This document shows positions 51,727 to 64,000 of a DNA stretch of 64,000 nt, in pieces. The notes under the pieces were generated by a model. The model searched no databases. It was not told the DNA's origin and saw nothing but the letters and a program-made list of their open reading frames with translations. Made by a program: the position numbers and the translations under genes. Numbering within the stretch: the stretch's first letter is position 1; each line of letters starts with the position of its first letter. Where the stretch lies: the NCBI RefSeq assembly GCF_002443255.2, contig NW_019211455.1, forward strand, positions 36,423,472 through 36,487,471. The letters are read 5' to 3'. This DNA comes from Varroa destructor. Taxonomy: Eukaryota; Arthropoda; Arachnida; Mesostigmata; Varroidae.

Positions 51727-54700
51727 ATGACAGTTTATGTTGAGGACGAAACTAATAAAATCGCAGTGAAGAAAGACTCAGCCGAAATGTTTTGGGTGCG
51801 TGACATTTTTGTGCCAATATTATTTCTAGTATCTGGCATAGCGACTTTACTGGTATGTTGACGTCCTGCTAGGCAAATTACTTATATATAGTGAACGAAT
51901 GTATAAGATACATTTATGCAGAAAACTGACCAGTTTTCTTTAGATACCAAAAACAGAAATAAGTGCGCGCTAATAAATTCAGCATAACTCGCAGAAATCT
52001 AAATCTAGCTGTTGACCAAAGATTTATTTTATTGCTTTTGGGTAGCAACTGATTCTTTAGGCACAATTTTTTCATACTGTATAGGTGGGACAAAGGCGCA
52101 CACTGATCTTAACAAAATAGTCTAAACGCGGACGTAAGGTAATATTGTTGGAAAGGGTTTTTAATATGAACTCACTGTATAACTAAATATCATTTAAACT
52201 CGCACTTAGCCTCACCACTACATATTTGACCACGGACTACTCTTATCGGATTTTTTGAATAGCTTTGTCTTTTATCACTGCGTCAAAAAACCGATTATCG
52301 TCAACATACTCTCAAGGAAATGCTCCCACTAACAGAGATCCTGCCGGATTGGGTTTGCAAAACTTGTTCACGCACCAGTCATGTCCCTCTTGCGTTACAG
52401 ACCTGCGACTGCTATATAGCCATAATAAGTTTTAGCACATTGTTATTAAAATAAAGGTAATTCAAGGCCTATATTTATTCTAAATGATCATCTATTTGAA
52501 GAATCGCTACCCGCAATTTTTGGCAAAATGCACTATAGATTTGGTACGTTTTTATATTTCTGGAGCGCTTAATAATTCTGCCACTTATAATAAGGTACCA
52601 TTTTCCATGAGCGACTTGTCGTCAGTTTCTTTTTTATAAAACATTTTTCTAAACATTCTCTAATTTCTACTTGCCTATTCCTTGATAGCGTGAATACGTA
52701 CACACACACACACAACTATCGCGCGGTAAGTCTAACACGTATCTACAACGAGTAAAAATAAAATAAGACTGTTTGCAATGACGCTGACAGTATCAAGGCT
52801 ATAAGAAATTATTCTAATTATATTTTACAGTAACTAAGGTTTACTTGTCTATTTTGTGTTATTACAGGGCCAATCGTTGCCAGAGCAAGCAGCCTCAGGT
52901 GACAATGAAATCGCTTTCAATGCGGTGGAAGATGTAGACAACGACGCAGCGCGTTTATGTGCCGCCCTCGACCCCCCAGATAATCGCGTAGAGACTAGCG
53001 CTGTCATTTCTTTTCAAATTATTTATATGGTTTGTGGTACCTTTCACTATAGACTATTGCTGTTAATATTTAACTGATATTTTTGATACTTAGGAGCAAT
53101 ACCTAGTGAATTTTTTATCTAGGGTTTTATAAAGTATATTTGTATAAACTCAGAGATCACATATGCCTAAACGTATAATAAACAAGTTTGATAACCGTTG
53201 TGTTATGTTGTACTTAGTATATTATCATGCCTACTTTGCGTATGCTATTGATTGCTTTTCGACCTCTAGCTCCTGACGGATTTTCAGCATGCCAAGTGGA
53301 TAATTTTATTATAAAATAAAATCACTAACCTCGATGCTTGGTTTTACTGTAAATTTGTCTGCCTCTATTTATAGGTGGGCTTGCTTGTGTTATCATTTGT
53401 GCTCCCCTACGTACCGCATCTTCCCATGGCTGTATACTCCCTCATTGTCTATCTTCACTGTGTTGTGTGGGCGCTTTCATACATTCTAGACGCTTACCTC
53501 CGCAAACAGCACACGCTCCTATCGTGTTATGGATTCATTGACTTTTATCAGAAATCGAAAAATCTGCGGAGAATTACTCTTAACCTAATGAGCTCAGGTA
53601 GGAAATGTTTTCTGAAATAACGTCTTTTTTGCCAATAACTCTGACTGATTTACTGACATGATTTCAGGCCCTATAGAAAGACAGCCAACTTTTTGGGAGC
53701 AATTTCTATATGACGCCAAAAAGAACAAACAGCTAAATATATTTACATTAATCTTTCTTTATTACAAACTTTACACATTTTAGATTTCACTTAAAAATAC
53801 AAGGTCAATAAGGAAGGCTTCCTTGGTTTTCCTCATGGTAGTTATTCATTTTACCCAGTTCGTAGTCATTTTTTTGCATTTACCTAACCCCATCTCTGAC
53901 GGCACACGTATTTTCTCCACTCTTTGTCGATCGCCGTAATACATTTTGCTTTTCAGGTGCTCATATAAAAAGAAGTCGAATAGAATTTTTCACATGATCT
54001 GGAGGCCATCCGACGTCACTTGAAGATCAGCCGCTTGCGAAGTGATTCTTGAATAACGTAATTGCGTTATTAGTTATCAACTGCGGTTAAGGTGGACCAA
54101 CCGCGACCACAAGTCCTGAAAAGATTTTTCAATGACTTGGGCGTACAAAAAATCTAAGGTCATTTCCTAATATCAAACAGGGGTCATAGCTTTTTTCGAA
54201 GAAAGGCGACTAGTAATATTTCCGATCCAGTTGTTGCACCTACCATCGATTATGCAGGGGTTCTCTGTCCGTTATAGACGATAATTTTCTTTGGTCAGAT
54301 GGCCCATCATATAAAAATATGCCTCATTACTGAAGACAAGTTTTTTGTAAAATTCGTTCTCTCGTTTTAACCTGTCCAACAATTAGGGAGCCAACTCTGT
54401 TAAAAGATTTTTAGATTTCAGCATTTTTGTTGCGTGAATCTTGTAAGCGCGCAAAGACTTCGGCTTTCGATACGGAGGTTTGCGAACCACCCTGAGCTTC
54501 TATAAACACTACGTCAGACAGAATCGATGTTTTCGTCCGTTTTAACTATACGAGCACCACCATGCTTAGTCCTATGTGAAACTAAATTTTTCTTTCAAAT
54601 ATGTCAAGAAGCCAACGGATGGCGAATCTCATTGGAGCTTCGTCACAGCCCCATTTACGTGCTGGGTCCTTTTGTAGGCCGCAATGAAAAACCCATTTTC

Positions 54701-56063
54701 TAAACATGACACTCGTTTTCGTTGCTGCCCACTTAGCCCATTCATGGTAAATTCATAGAAAGTGTACTACTATGCTGTACACAACTATGGCGCATAGAGA
54801 AAGAAGGTAAGCTATAAAGGCTGTTTAAAAGTGAACATAACTAAATGGCTGTTTTTCTAGCTGTCGTGTTTTGTTGGCAAGCGAAATTAGCACATATTAA
54901 CTTAAAACTTTGTGCTTATAGAAACTTATAGAGATACGATGATTATCAAGTTCAAAGAAAACATGAATTAGTTTAATTAATCTAACCATTTTTATGACGG
55001 AATCTCTTTTGCGTTTGTGCTTGTTACGTCAGGTACAATTATGATGCTTATCGTGAGCGTGTTGATCGCAGATTACTGCGTGGATCGTCTTCGATGCCCT
55101 CCCAACATAGCATCGTATATCTACCTGCAGGCAATCATCACTTTGGAAACAATAATCATCGTTCCTGTACTCATGTACTATTTAAGTAGGTAGACGCCTG
55201 TTTAATTTGCCTTTGTAGGACGTAGTTCAATAAAAGCACTTAGCTGTATAATGACGTTTGATTATTAGATTCTAGAAATGTATATAATTGTTCATATCAA
55301 CCGTAAAAGTGCAGACTCTGTCCTGTTTATTTAGGTCTCTTCTTCTAGAACAGCGGTTCACAATACACCACGGCCTTTAACAAAATATTTTCTCTCCCAT
55401 AACGGGTTTTACTATTAAAGAACGCCTTTATACTGTGCGTCGACAGATACCTCGACAGATACGAATGTACCTCGGCCTTTACATTTTTTCGTTTTTTTTT
55501 TTGCAATATTCATAGAATTAAGTTGCGAGTTTCACCGTAACAAACTTCAACCGGAAATTGAACCTCAAGATTTCATCACGAGCATTCTACAAGCACAAAC
55601 TAGCGCGGAAATTGGATATCGGTAAAAAGCAAAGTTAACTTATTTTCGTTTTACCAAAAGTACTTATAGAAGCTAAGTAGGTTGAAAATTAATGTAAATG
55701 CTTAGGTTATTAAAAATTCAATGAAACTCGTTTCTCAAATACATAATGTTCCGTATTGTGACAATCATTTCATTGCTGGGATAAACAAACCATAGAAATA
55801 AGCTTGTCATCAGGATGTTCTATGGCGTGTATAAGACTTTTAGGGAGTGATTATGTTATCCCAGAGAGTGGATCGTTACGAGTCTTCACTAATGAATACC
55901 TTTGTGCTTGAGTAGGGACAACGGACCTCTGGAAGACATTGTGGAGAAACAATCAGACATGATTCGTTACCTCAAAAAATACAACACATTCCTCAAGCGC
56001 AAGGTTTTACGACTCAGTCAGGAGCTAGAAATAGCAAGGGAAGAATCTCTCCTAAATGTGTAA
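51727..56063 (+). CDS. TMEM192: Transmembrane protein 192 (late endosome/lysosome membrane)
   Basis: Multi-pass protein of late endosomes and lysosomes. Its exact biochemical role is not settled. Exons: 51727-51852 (first exon uncertain), 52868-53029, 53375-53597, 55033-55185, 55516-55621 and 55916-56063. All junctions keep frame, giving about 305 residues against 271 in human. Hydrophobic segments include SFQIIYMVGLLVLSFVLPYV, SLIVYLHCVVWALSYILDAY, GTIMMLIVSVLIADY and YLQAIITLETIIIVPVLMYY. The last exon is the best match: PLEDIVEKQSDMIRYLKKYN mirrors the family's [20 protein letters not shown] coiled coil. NLRRITLNLMSSG also matches. Human has a polar N-terminus before its first span. A donor at 51796 (exon 51727-51795) would remove the extra hydrophobic piece of exon 1 and keep frame. 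Intron 3 holds a transposase relic. Confidence 0.85.
52700..52714. repeat. Short (AC)n microsatellite
   Basis: About seven AC units in TMEM192 intron 1. Confidence 0.85.
53900..54570 (-). mobile_element. Decayed Tc1/mariner-superfamily (DDE) transposase relic in a TMEM192 intron
   Basis: On the minus strand, opposite to the host gene. Fragments run RTDENIDSV near 54540, KSLRAYKIHATKMLKSKNLL near 54430, then EFYKKLVFSNEAYFYMMGHL near 54330 and FDFFLYEHLKSKMYYGDRQR near 53960. These match, in order, the R-T-ENI, FSDEAHF and LDFFLWG-LKSKVY blocks of insect DDE-3 transposases. The first catalytic Asp is Asn and there are several stops and frameshifts, so it is dead. It is a different family from the mariner relic at 45.9-46.8 kb. 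Confidence 0.8.
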
Positions 56064-56784
56064 ACATCCATACAAGAATGCACCCAGGTAGAGGCCAATC
56101 TAGACATTCAGAGCGCTGGCAAAATTATGCATACACAACTGATCTTTACGAGAAAGTTGCAAAGCACCACTATAAAGATCGACGAAGTGTGACAATAGAA
56201 ACAACGACACGTGTTCTTTGGTCAATACGATCAATGTCGACACTGAAAACGAAACCCATTATTCAGTGTCCTTTAAGCTACAGTTTGCTCTGTACACGAT
56301 ATATGTTATAAGATATATTAGCCGCAAGCATCTATCTGGCATCCGAATGAAAGCAGTTAGGTTTTGGACAAGATACATTCAACACGTGTAGTGTTTATTT
56401 AATAAAAAATTACACTATATTTATAGCATATTGTTCACCATTTGTACATAATATATATATAATACACCTCAGCGGTTTTGGTGGTACTGCCATAGCATCT
56501 TATGGCGACACTATACATAACAGAGCCCTACTGTAGGTAATAACGTTATCATTGTTAAGATAGTTATTTATTAACAGTGGATTTTACATATATCCCTGTA
56601 TACAGTCAACTTCTCTCTTTTTACAGCTAATATTATTTACAAACAGGTCTATTATAACCTTTAGGACTTCGACAAACATATAATTTTAATTATTTTTGCG
56701 AGTATTGTTAACCTACTGATAGAATCATTATTGCCTTTTCTTCGTTCGTTCTGATAAAAATGGAGGCTCTTGTTGAAGGTGAAG
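56064..56784. other. Convergent intergenic region between TMEM192 and the SLCO gene
   Basis: Carries both 3' ends within about 720 bases. TTTATTTAATAAA near 56395-56407 offers an AATAAA signal on each strand, so the two transcripts may overlap. Confidence 0.5.
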
Positions 56785-59700
56785 CTAAACTAAGGGCACT
56801 TCCGGTACAAAGCTATCAGCTTTCAGTGCTCCTCGTTCTTCGGTCCTTTGCTGATGCATGTCGCGGTCCTCACTATCGCGATCATCATCATCATCTTCGT
56901 AAAATCTAGCTAATCGTGTCTCATTGGCGAACAGATAAATTCCATAGATACAAAGGCAATTAATAGCGCAGGTTATTACAGGCATCCCATGCAAGCGGCC
57001 ATTTAGCGCTGATAAGTCGTAAATCCAGCAGTTGCCTCGTTGGTGACAGCTCTCTTCCCATAGAATGCATGACTGATCGATGACGAAACTGTAGGCGAAC
57101 GGATAAGGCACGAATGCTGCGTCGACATAATTTACAGAGAAAAAAAAACAGGAGTAATGAAATAATCGATTTATATGAAAGTAAATATTGCAGAGATTCA
57201 GAAATCTTATGCATTTTTTTCTGCAAAATTTGTCGTATTCTATTGTACGACATGATTGAAGGTCACATGATAAGTCCTTAGCAGAGGTGCTAGCTTTCAG
57301 AGACAAGTTATGTATATCGAACTAAAAATCGATATGTCTGTCTGGAACACAAGCTGCTTCGAACTTAGCTGTTTTCTCGAAACAGTCTAAGCATGGAAAA
57401 AGGGTTGCCATTACGAGAGGAGCATCGAAAGGATTATCAAACAGATACCATTTCGTTGTCTTCGTCGTTCCAATGGAAACAGTGCAAAATTGCAGCCGAA
57501 AAGCGAATAAGCTTTAGGTATGCAATTTAGCTATAGTTGAAGTTCGACCAAGGAAATTCATTAATAGGAGAACGCTACCAAGGTAACAAAATTATTGAAA
57601 TATTCCTATGTGAAGACCGCAGAAGGGTAAAAGGATGAAGAGACGGGCTAACTGCTGGTAGGTGCCTGCCATATTAGTTAACTTTAGACTACAAGTGCTC
57701 ATGTTTCGTCTGCTAAACTAAATATAGCGTATAGAGCTCCTTTTACCATTAATAATTTTAATTCAATGTCCAATAGATTATATACTTTCAAACATTTTCG
57801 CGTTCTCTGGATGACTCTCTCGAATGACTAGTACTTAACGTAACGCTTCAATGCATTGTTTACAACATTTTTCTCGTATGCTCAACTATCAAGACATGCA
57901 GTCGGAAAATCCGTAGAGTAGACCTTAGTGTATATTTCGATTAACATTTTTGAAAAAAGGTTCGTTTTGCACACGAAAATTATACAATAAAATGTTATCG
58001 TACTATTCATAGGCTCTCTTCTATAGAGCCAAAATCAAATAATAAAAACAAGTGGTAAGATGCTAAATGCGCAGATATCCATGTAGAAGTCGGAGGCTGG
58101 TAATCAACTGATTTGTGTGATATGACTGTAAGCCAAGCAAGTATTGTAGATAATGTTCTACATACAATTCATGACCAAGTCGGCACTTACCGAATAGGCA
58201 GCAGACGCCCTCAAAGACCGCGAGAGCAAAGGTCTTGTCGCGTCTCTCGACACACCGCATGGGTAGTAATATGTGAGCGACCTGAAGCAGAAATGCTAGA
58301 CAGTACATTAAGGTAAGTGTCACCACGTATAATGTAAACTGTCGCGTGCATTCCGGAGTCTCTTCATTGCAGCGACCCTCGACAGCATCAAGCGAGTGTT
58401 GAAACGGCTGACTCTTCACCAGATACTTGGCACATTCGCAATTCTCGTAGCGCTGAAATTGCAGATGGACCATTAATGTGATTCATTAGAACACATGCAC
58501 ATATCTGAATTTGGGAAAGGTCATATGTTTAGTGTAGGCGTGCACCTGAAGCGGACACAAGGCTCATTGAGCCTTTAATATTTACCATAATTTTCCTATC
58601 ATGCTTGTAACTGGTGGGTTTATTACAGACTAATGACTGGGCAGCAGAAGCAACAGTTCGGTTCAGCAGATCTATTCCTTGGCTTTGTTCTAACCTCTGG
58701 TAAAGCTAAACGAATAGTAGCGATGTTATCATATAGCTGCTTTTACATACATTTATAAATAGCTATGCTTTTTCTATTAAAAAGCAAACTAATTCTCACT
58801 TCGAATTATGTTTGGGGCTTTAAAACCACATATTGCCTGTTAATATTCACCAAAATAGACGACAAACAAATAAGAATAATAGTACTAATAAAATTTTTAT
58901 CTCCGGATATACTCTCTGTTTAATGCGCAGTGCTAAACGTGACCCAGCGTAACTTTTCCTAAACTGGCCCTCAGCCGTAATTTCTACGACGAGTTAGATT
59001 AAATATAGGCACTCTGGATGACGGAGCAGGAGAAGGAGTCTCGACTTATCGCTTTTCCGATTGATGTTCGGGTCCTTACTGAAGCATCAATGTGTGCTTG
59101 TCTACGCCCAGATTCAAATCTACAGGTAAACATTCTACCACTGCGCCATGACGAGCAACAGATATTTGACTTGTTTCGTAATAATTAATTGGGATCCAAA
59201 ACATGCTTTATAGAAGCGCGTAGACAACGCTAGTTCATTTTTAGTTGAGCGACTTACTTTTTTACGACGACAAAGCTTGTCGTAGTAAAAAGGGACGAAA
59301 TATATAAAGTTGTTCGTTTGATTGACCAATCAAAACAAGTTGATCAATAATTTGGAAGAGTTGATAGACCTTTCGCCTCTTTAGTGTCGGTGGGCATTAA
59401 GACATTGAAGTCTAACTTCTAAATTTAGATTTCATTGCGCAGTCGCGCATTGCAAATGTGCAATACTTTATGACGGCACGTCATCGTGTCTGAACGTTTG
59501 TTGTTAAACTTTTTCTCGAAATAATAATTTTCCTGCATTTAGAGTTAGCGAACCACAAGTGAACCTAATTTCAATGAATTGTAGTTGATCAAACCTAGGT
59601 AAATTTTACCGCCGATATCATAAATTCTAAAAATCTCATACGGTGCCCTTGAGTGTAATTGTTAGATGGTACAAGCATTCGCTAAGGTATTAAACTCCAA

Positions 59701-62700
59701 CATGCACATATTCTTCATTCAGTCATTAATAAAAACAAAACAGAAAGTTAGTACTTACATCTATTGTAGGGTCGGATGTATTCGTAAGCAAACTATTTGT
59801 ACGACATCCAGCCCAGCACGGGGAAAAATAGGTTGTGGAACCGATGCAAACGGGGTGGAAAATCTCAGTGGAGCAATGACAGTTAGCGTTACACGTGTTA
59901 ATCATATCGTCCATCGATTCGGCATTTTTAGGACCCATTGTATAATCAGGGGGTTCGCAACTATAGAATATGAGTGACGCCAACAGGATGACCGTGACAA
60001 CTTCACAGATAAACATCAGCAGTGTCAGTGTTTTCGGCTTTGGTTTCACATACCTGTCAATAAAATGTTTGCACATTACTCGCGGTGCTTGGGTCATCAC
60101 TGGTAAGGCTGAAGGTAGTAGTATTCTTTTTATGTCATCAACAACAGCACGCCTCGTTTTATCGACGCAAAGCTCCGTTGTAACATAATTATGAATGATA
60201 CAACTATATTTTAATGTCCGAATGATCTTAGACTCAGCTGTTTCAAATGTAAGGATTTATGGGGTCCCATTTGTCTATATAGGAAAACTTCATCATGTTG
60301 TCTAAAATTAAGCTATATTACACTAAAAACAAAATTTATGTGACCCTCAGCGGTGCAATAATTCTTTAAAATTTTTATAGTAGGCCATGATGATGATTTT
60401 GCTCCAAACAAATACATCAAAATGTGATATATACGTCATTTTCATACATTTTTCATTTATTAACTCAAAGTTGTCTTTGTTATGTGGAATCAAAACAACT
60501 AACGAGATTTAGAGCAGAAAAGATCTTTTCAGTCTCTGGGGAATTTCTTATAGTGTTGCTAAGACAAAGGTTAAAGATTTACTGAATCACATTTTTTGAT
60601 GCACTGGTACACTGTTGACCCACCTCTAATCATATCTGTGTAATTTAGAAAAACGTGCATTGTGATGCTTGGAATATGATTTTTAGCTTTTACCTACGAA
60701 TTACTTTCATACTTGAAAACCGTCCTATAATGATTTTAGGGCGACATTATAAGACATGCTAATAAAATGAATTACCCAAGTTGGCTGTACAAACTGTTCT
60801 GAAAACAAACCTGTAGTGTTTTTTGTCGGTGTTCAAGCACGAAAACACTACAAACACTACTGTTGTATCAACAATATACCACATTGTATAATAATAATAA
60901 ATTAAATTCATTCTTTGCAATTTTTCTTATATTGTTGAACAAATCTCCGGGAAGCAATTCTGCACCATGAATCATGTTAGCCACGCTACCATAATAATTC
61001 TAATTTTCAAAGGGAAATCATTTTTTTAGTTGGCATCAATTATTTTTTGTTAGTACTGACTATTGCAATCCGTTCTACACCGCATTCTGGATAGTAAAAT
61101 AGTTGAGGGTAATAAGTATTTATAACTTAAATACCTTAGCCGCGATATCAAGCAACCCCTAATAAACATCGTTTGACTGTCTGAAAATATCTTGAAATAC
61201 ATACAACTAAAACGATTAGTCCGTATATGAGTTCAGCGTTTTGAAATCGTTACTTACCGTAAAAAGATGCCGCCTATTGAAGTCGTTACGAGAGCAACGC
61301 ACAGAGGTACAGCACCACCAAAGAGCGATGCTTTGGACGCTGATACTCGAAATTGTTCTTGAAGGTATTTCTGCATATAATTAAAGTAACCGATAATACC
61401 AAACCACTTGAACACCTGACTGCACAGATGAAGGATATAAATGGGGTTTTTGGCTAATCGAAGGCTATCAGCGTAAATTTCGATAGCCATTTCTTTCCAG
61501 GATCCAGTTTTTGTTTTGAGGGCTGCTTTCGAGTTCAGCATACACGTTTTCGGCTGCGACAACGCTTCATTTACTTTTTCATTATTGTGTTTTAGTTTTT
61601 CCGAGCGCTGGCCAATTGTCAGCTGCGACTCCGGTCGGTTCATGGATTTAGGGAAAAACAACAAAGGAACTGAAAAAATGGTCATAAAAAATGACAGTAT
61701 AGCAAAGCCAAGCCACCAGGCACCGATCCATCGTGGATCCTCGAAATCATATGACGGGGGATGCTGGGGATCTTCATACCGCCATAAACAGTAAGACGAC
61801 AGCAGAAAGCCCAATATAGGGCCGATTCCTCTCATAAATGCTGTAACGGTCATATACATTGGAGCTTGCACTTTCGAGACGCTGTCGTCTAAGTACGATG
61901 TACCCGCCGAGTAGTATACACTGGCTACAATACCATTAAGAAAGTTCGATGAGAAGAGTAGCACGATCGAAGGAATGTTCTTCAGTTTCTCACTGCCACA
62001 TTCTTGCGCCATCAATTCTACCTCGGCTTCGTTACAAAAGTCAATATCGTCAGAGGTTGGCTCAATAACCATATTGGTCTCTTCGTCGAAGTAGTCATTG
62101 TCGGGCCCATAAAGAAAGTACGGCAGTGCACCCAGAAAGCTAGAAATGCCTGCTACGACCATCGCGCCTGCGGCCCAACGAGGTCTATGACCTCGAGAAC
62201 TTAAATATCCGATGAGAGCACTGAACACTGCAATACCGTCAGCAACCACAGTAGAAAAACTGTTAGTTAATCAATGGGTCAGTAAGTCAGTAAAACAGTA
62301 GACGAGAACCATCTATCATTACCTATTGGTTATGCTTGCCAAAGCATAACCAATAGGTAATGATTGCACAATGAAAGCAAAAGAACGCGCAGTTAATGAT
62401 AGACACTTTGACCACGAATGCGATAAATATTAATTATACTGCAGTAACATTTTAGTAAAAAATATGAATGTTCGTTGAGGAGACTGCACAACTCTGACCA
62501 TTCTACAAAATACTGGGAAAACAAACGTTCGTTTATAACTGGACAAGAAAAAACTATTTTACTTACTAATCGGTCCGAGATTGTCCGCCATGTTGACCAC
62601 TGAACCCGTTGAGGAGCTGAAGGCAAAGCGTTTTTCCAGGGTGTTGCTAATGCCAACAAAGTATGAATAGTAGGCACCTTGAAGTATTCCGAGTGCCGAA

Positions 62701-62795
62701 AAGAAGATCATATAAATCGCCGGATGGGAAAACTTTTGCAGCCATCGAGGGTGCCAGCGGCCAAGGCCACATGCGTACGGGCTGTCTATCGTCAT
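56785..62795 (-). CDS. Solute carrier organic anion transporter (OATP/SLCO family)
   Basis: Plasma-membrane transporter for sodium-independent uptake of large organic anions such as steroid conjugates. Exons on the minus strand: 62567-62795, 61258-62227, 59759-60053, 58191-58452 and 56785-57116, all in frame, giving 695 residues, typical of the family. It starts MTIDSPYACGLGRWHPRWLQ. The first span region ends ADNLGPI, followed by GYLSSRGHRPRW. The family signature DPRWIGAWWLGF lies at about residues 240-251. Exon 3 begins the Cys-rich, Kazal-like extracellular loop (NTCNANCHCSTEIFHPVC, SPCWAGC), completed by YENCECA in exon 4. Exon 5 has IDQSCILWEESCHQRGNCW, the last span and an acidic DDDDD tail. 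About 12 spans are expected. Which SLCO subfamily it belongs to cannot be told from sequence alone. A 23-bp-arm palindrome lies in intron 1. Confidence 0.94.
59100..59155 (-). repeat. Degenerate tRNA-like sequence in an SLCO intron
   Basis: On the minus strand, CATGGCGCAGTGGTAGAATG resembles a tRNA 5' half with A box, and AGATTTGAATCTGGG resembles a T arm with B box. Only about 10 bases separate them, so the anticodon arm is missing. Most likely a tRNA-derived SINE fragment or truncated tRNA pseudogene. Confidence 0.4.
62315..62364. repeat. Perfect palindrome, 23-bp arms, 4-base loop
   Basis: Arms 62315-62337 and 62342-62364 are exact reverse complements, with GCCA as loop. Lies in SLCO intron 1. 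Confidence 0.95.
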
Positions 62796-64000
62796 AATGG
62801 ACTCCTAGCGTCATAAACAGCAGTCAGTATAATAAACAGGTAAACTAATAGTAACAATGCGTAAGACATTCGTCCAATAGTTTAGTAAAACATAATGTGA
62901 AGAACAAAAACAGTCAAGCTAACGTTTTCAGAGTGGCCCACTTACAACTGACTGGCTTAAGCTTGCGTGCAGCAATGAGACGCCAAGTGTCGTTTATGTC
63001 TCCATCATCGGTTTGCCTTTAGAAGTGACTCCGTTACTAACTTGAATATGCGCTCATGACCAGTTTTCCCTACTCTGTAAGCTTTAGCCACCATATATAC
63101 CACAAATGTATGCTGGTAGGACCTGAGGCCGGTGGCGAGACAATGCTCTGGTCAGCGGTCATGTGTACACTCAAACAATCGAGAGAGTTACAGTTGGTTT
63201 AGGTTACTGGTGATAGTGGTGACTGGAGAAGAGGTTATCGCCTTTCAAATAGAGGCAGCACTCTTCTATCAGGCGGCGACAGCAGTGGGGGGATTTCCAG
63301 TAAACGGGGGACTGGGGAGAAGTAAAGTAGGTACTATTTAATTGTCACTGTAGTGGCCACGATGGCAATTAGGCGCATCATCATCGCTCACCATGTACTG
63401 ATGAGTCGAATGCTAGCCAGACAGATAAGAAAAAAAACAGACATGGGCTTAGATGAAAGACCTTCTATAAACTTGACAACGTAAATACTACGGCTGACCT
63501 AAGACTACAGAATCTTCCTGTTAAAACAAGTTTAAGTGACCATAAACGGCACAGACAATGGTGTTTTCTTGTTGCATGTGCCTCTAAGTAGTATGCCTCT
63601 TTCCATTTAGTAACCTTGCCATATTGTGCGACGCACCTAAATTGGACAAAATATTCCAGCACAAACGGAAATATGTTCAGTCATAATTACACATAAACAC
63701 GTAGATCCAATGGGTAACTGAGCTAATTGTGCCAACCGAAACACAGGTTGACCTCGACAACGGAACACAATCGGCAATTCAAATAGTGGAAGAAGTACTG
63801 CGCGTTCTCTCTGCCTACTCGATGCCGCAGGTACACTGCAATATCTGTGTGCCTGTAATATCTACAATCCGCCATGATATGTATTTTTTGGATAAAATAA
63901 ACTTCAAACTTCCATGCGAATGCTCAATTTGTTCAAGTACACTTCACCAGATGCTAGATAAACTTGATATGTCTTTGAATATGAAATAGGGGCGAGCAGT
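62796..64000. other. Upstream region of the SLCO gene, no secure gene
   Basis: Should contain the SLCO promoter and any 5' untranslated exon. A plus-strand stretch at about 63705-63831 reads like a short coding exon (VDLDNGTQSAIQIVEEVLRV, then AYSMPQ before a GTACAC donor). It has no visible ATG in frame and matches nothing I know, so I do not call it a gene. Confidence 0.4.

Noticed and set aside
1..64000. CRISPR arrays, operons, prophage or toxin-antitoxin systems
   Set aside because: No regularly spaced repeats or prokaryotic genes. Introns and gene content are eukaryotic throughout.

Overview
This is a nuclear DNA window from an animal, most likely an arthropod. Every gene I can read is a conserved metazoan protein. 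The genes are split by GT-AG introns of about 0.3 to 2.8 kb, intergenic DNA is AT-rich, and there are decayed Tc1/mariner transposons and tRNA-derived repeats. A mite or other chelicerate is possible, but that is a guess from general gene style. Nothing looks bacterial, viral, plasmid-borne or CRISPR-like.

Layout from left to right. Minus strand: a mitochondrial peptide-chain release factor of the MTRF1L type (five exons, 132-7537, running off the left edge), then CDK12/13 kinase (10467-12833, one coding exon). Plus strand: VPS52 (four exons, 16066-21995), diverging from CDK12. Minus strand: a complete typical 2-Cys peroxiredoxin (four exons, 23695-25348), convergent with VPS52. From 25.4 to 36 kb the DNA is gene-poor. 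It holds a Tc1 transposase relic, two tandem duplications, fold-back palindromes and a second, disabled peroxiredoxin copy (33182-34729). Plus strand: a 679-residue helical protein I cannot name with confidence (36077-39123, with a GC-AG intron) and PAM16/TIM16 (40604-41008). From 41 to 51.7 kb I recognise only a mariner relic. Plus strand: TMEM192 (51727-56063), with a second transposase relic in one intron. Minus strand: a complete organic anion transporter of the SLCO/OATP family (56785-62795), convergent with TMEM192. The last 1.2 kb shows no secure gene.

The genes are unrelated housekeeping loci: mitochondrial translation termination and protein import, transcription elongation, endosome-to-Golgi tethering, peroxide removal, a lysosomal membrane protein and solute uptake. 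They do not form a pathway or operon. I found no new multi-gene system. The points most worth a second look are the unnamed 679-residue protein, the decaying peroxiredoxin duplicate, a tRNA-headed repeat family with a shared tail, and a set of near-perfect short-loop palindromes.

Exon boundaries were worked out by hand from reading frame, splice dinucleotides and remembered family alignments, so single boundaries may be off. No database search was run.
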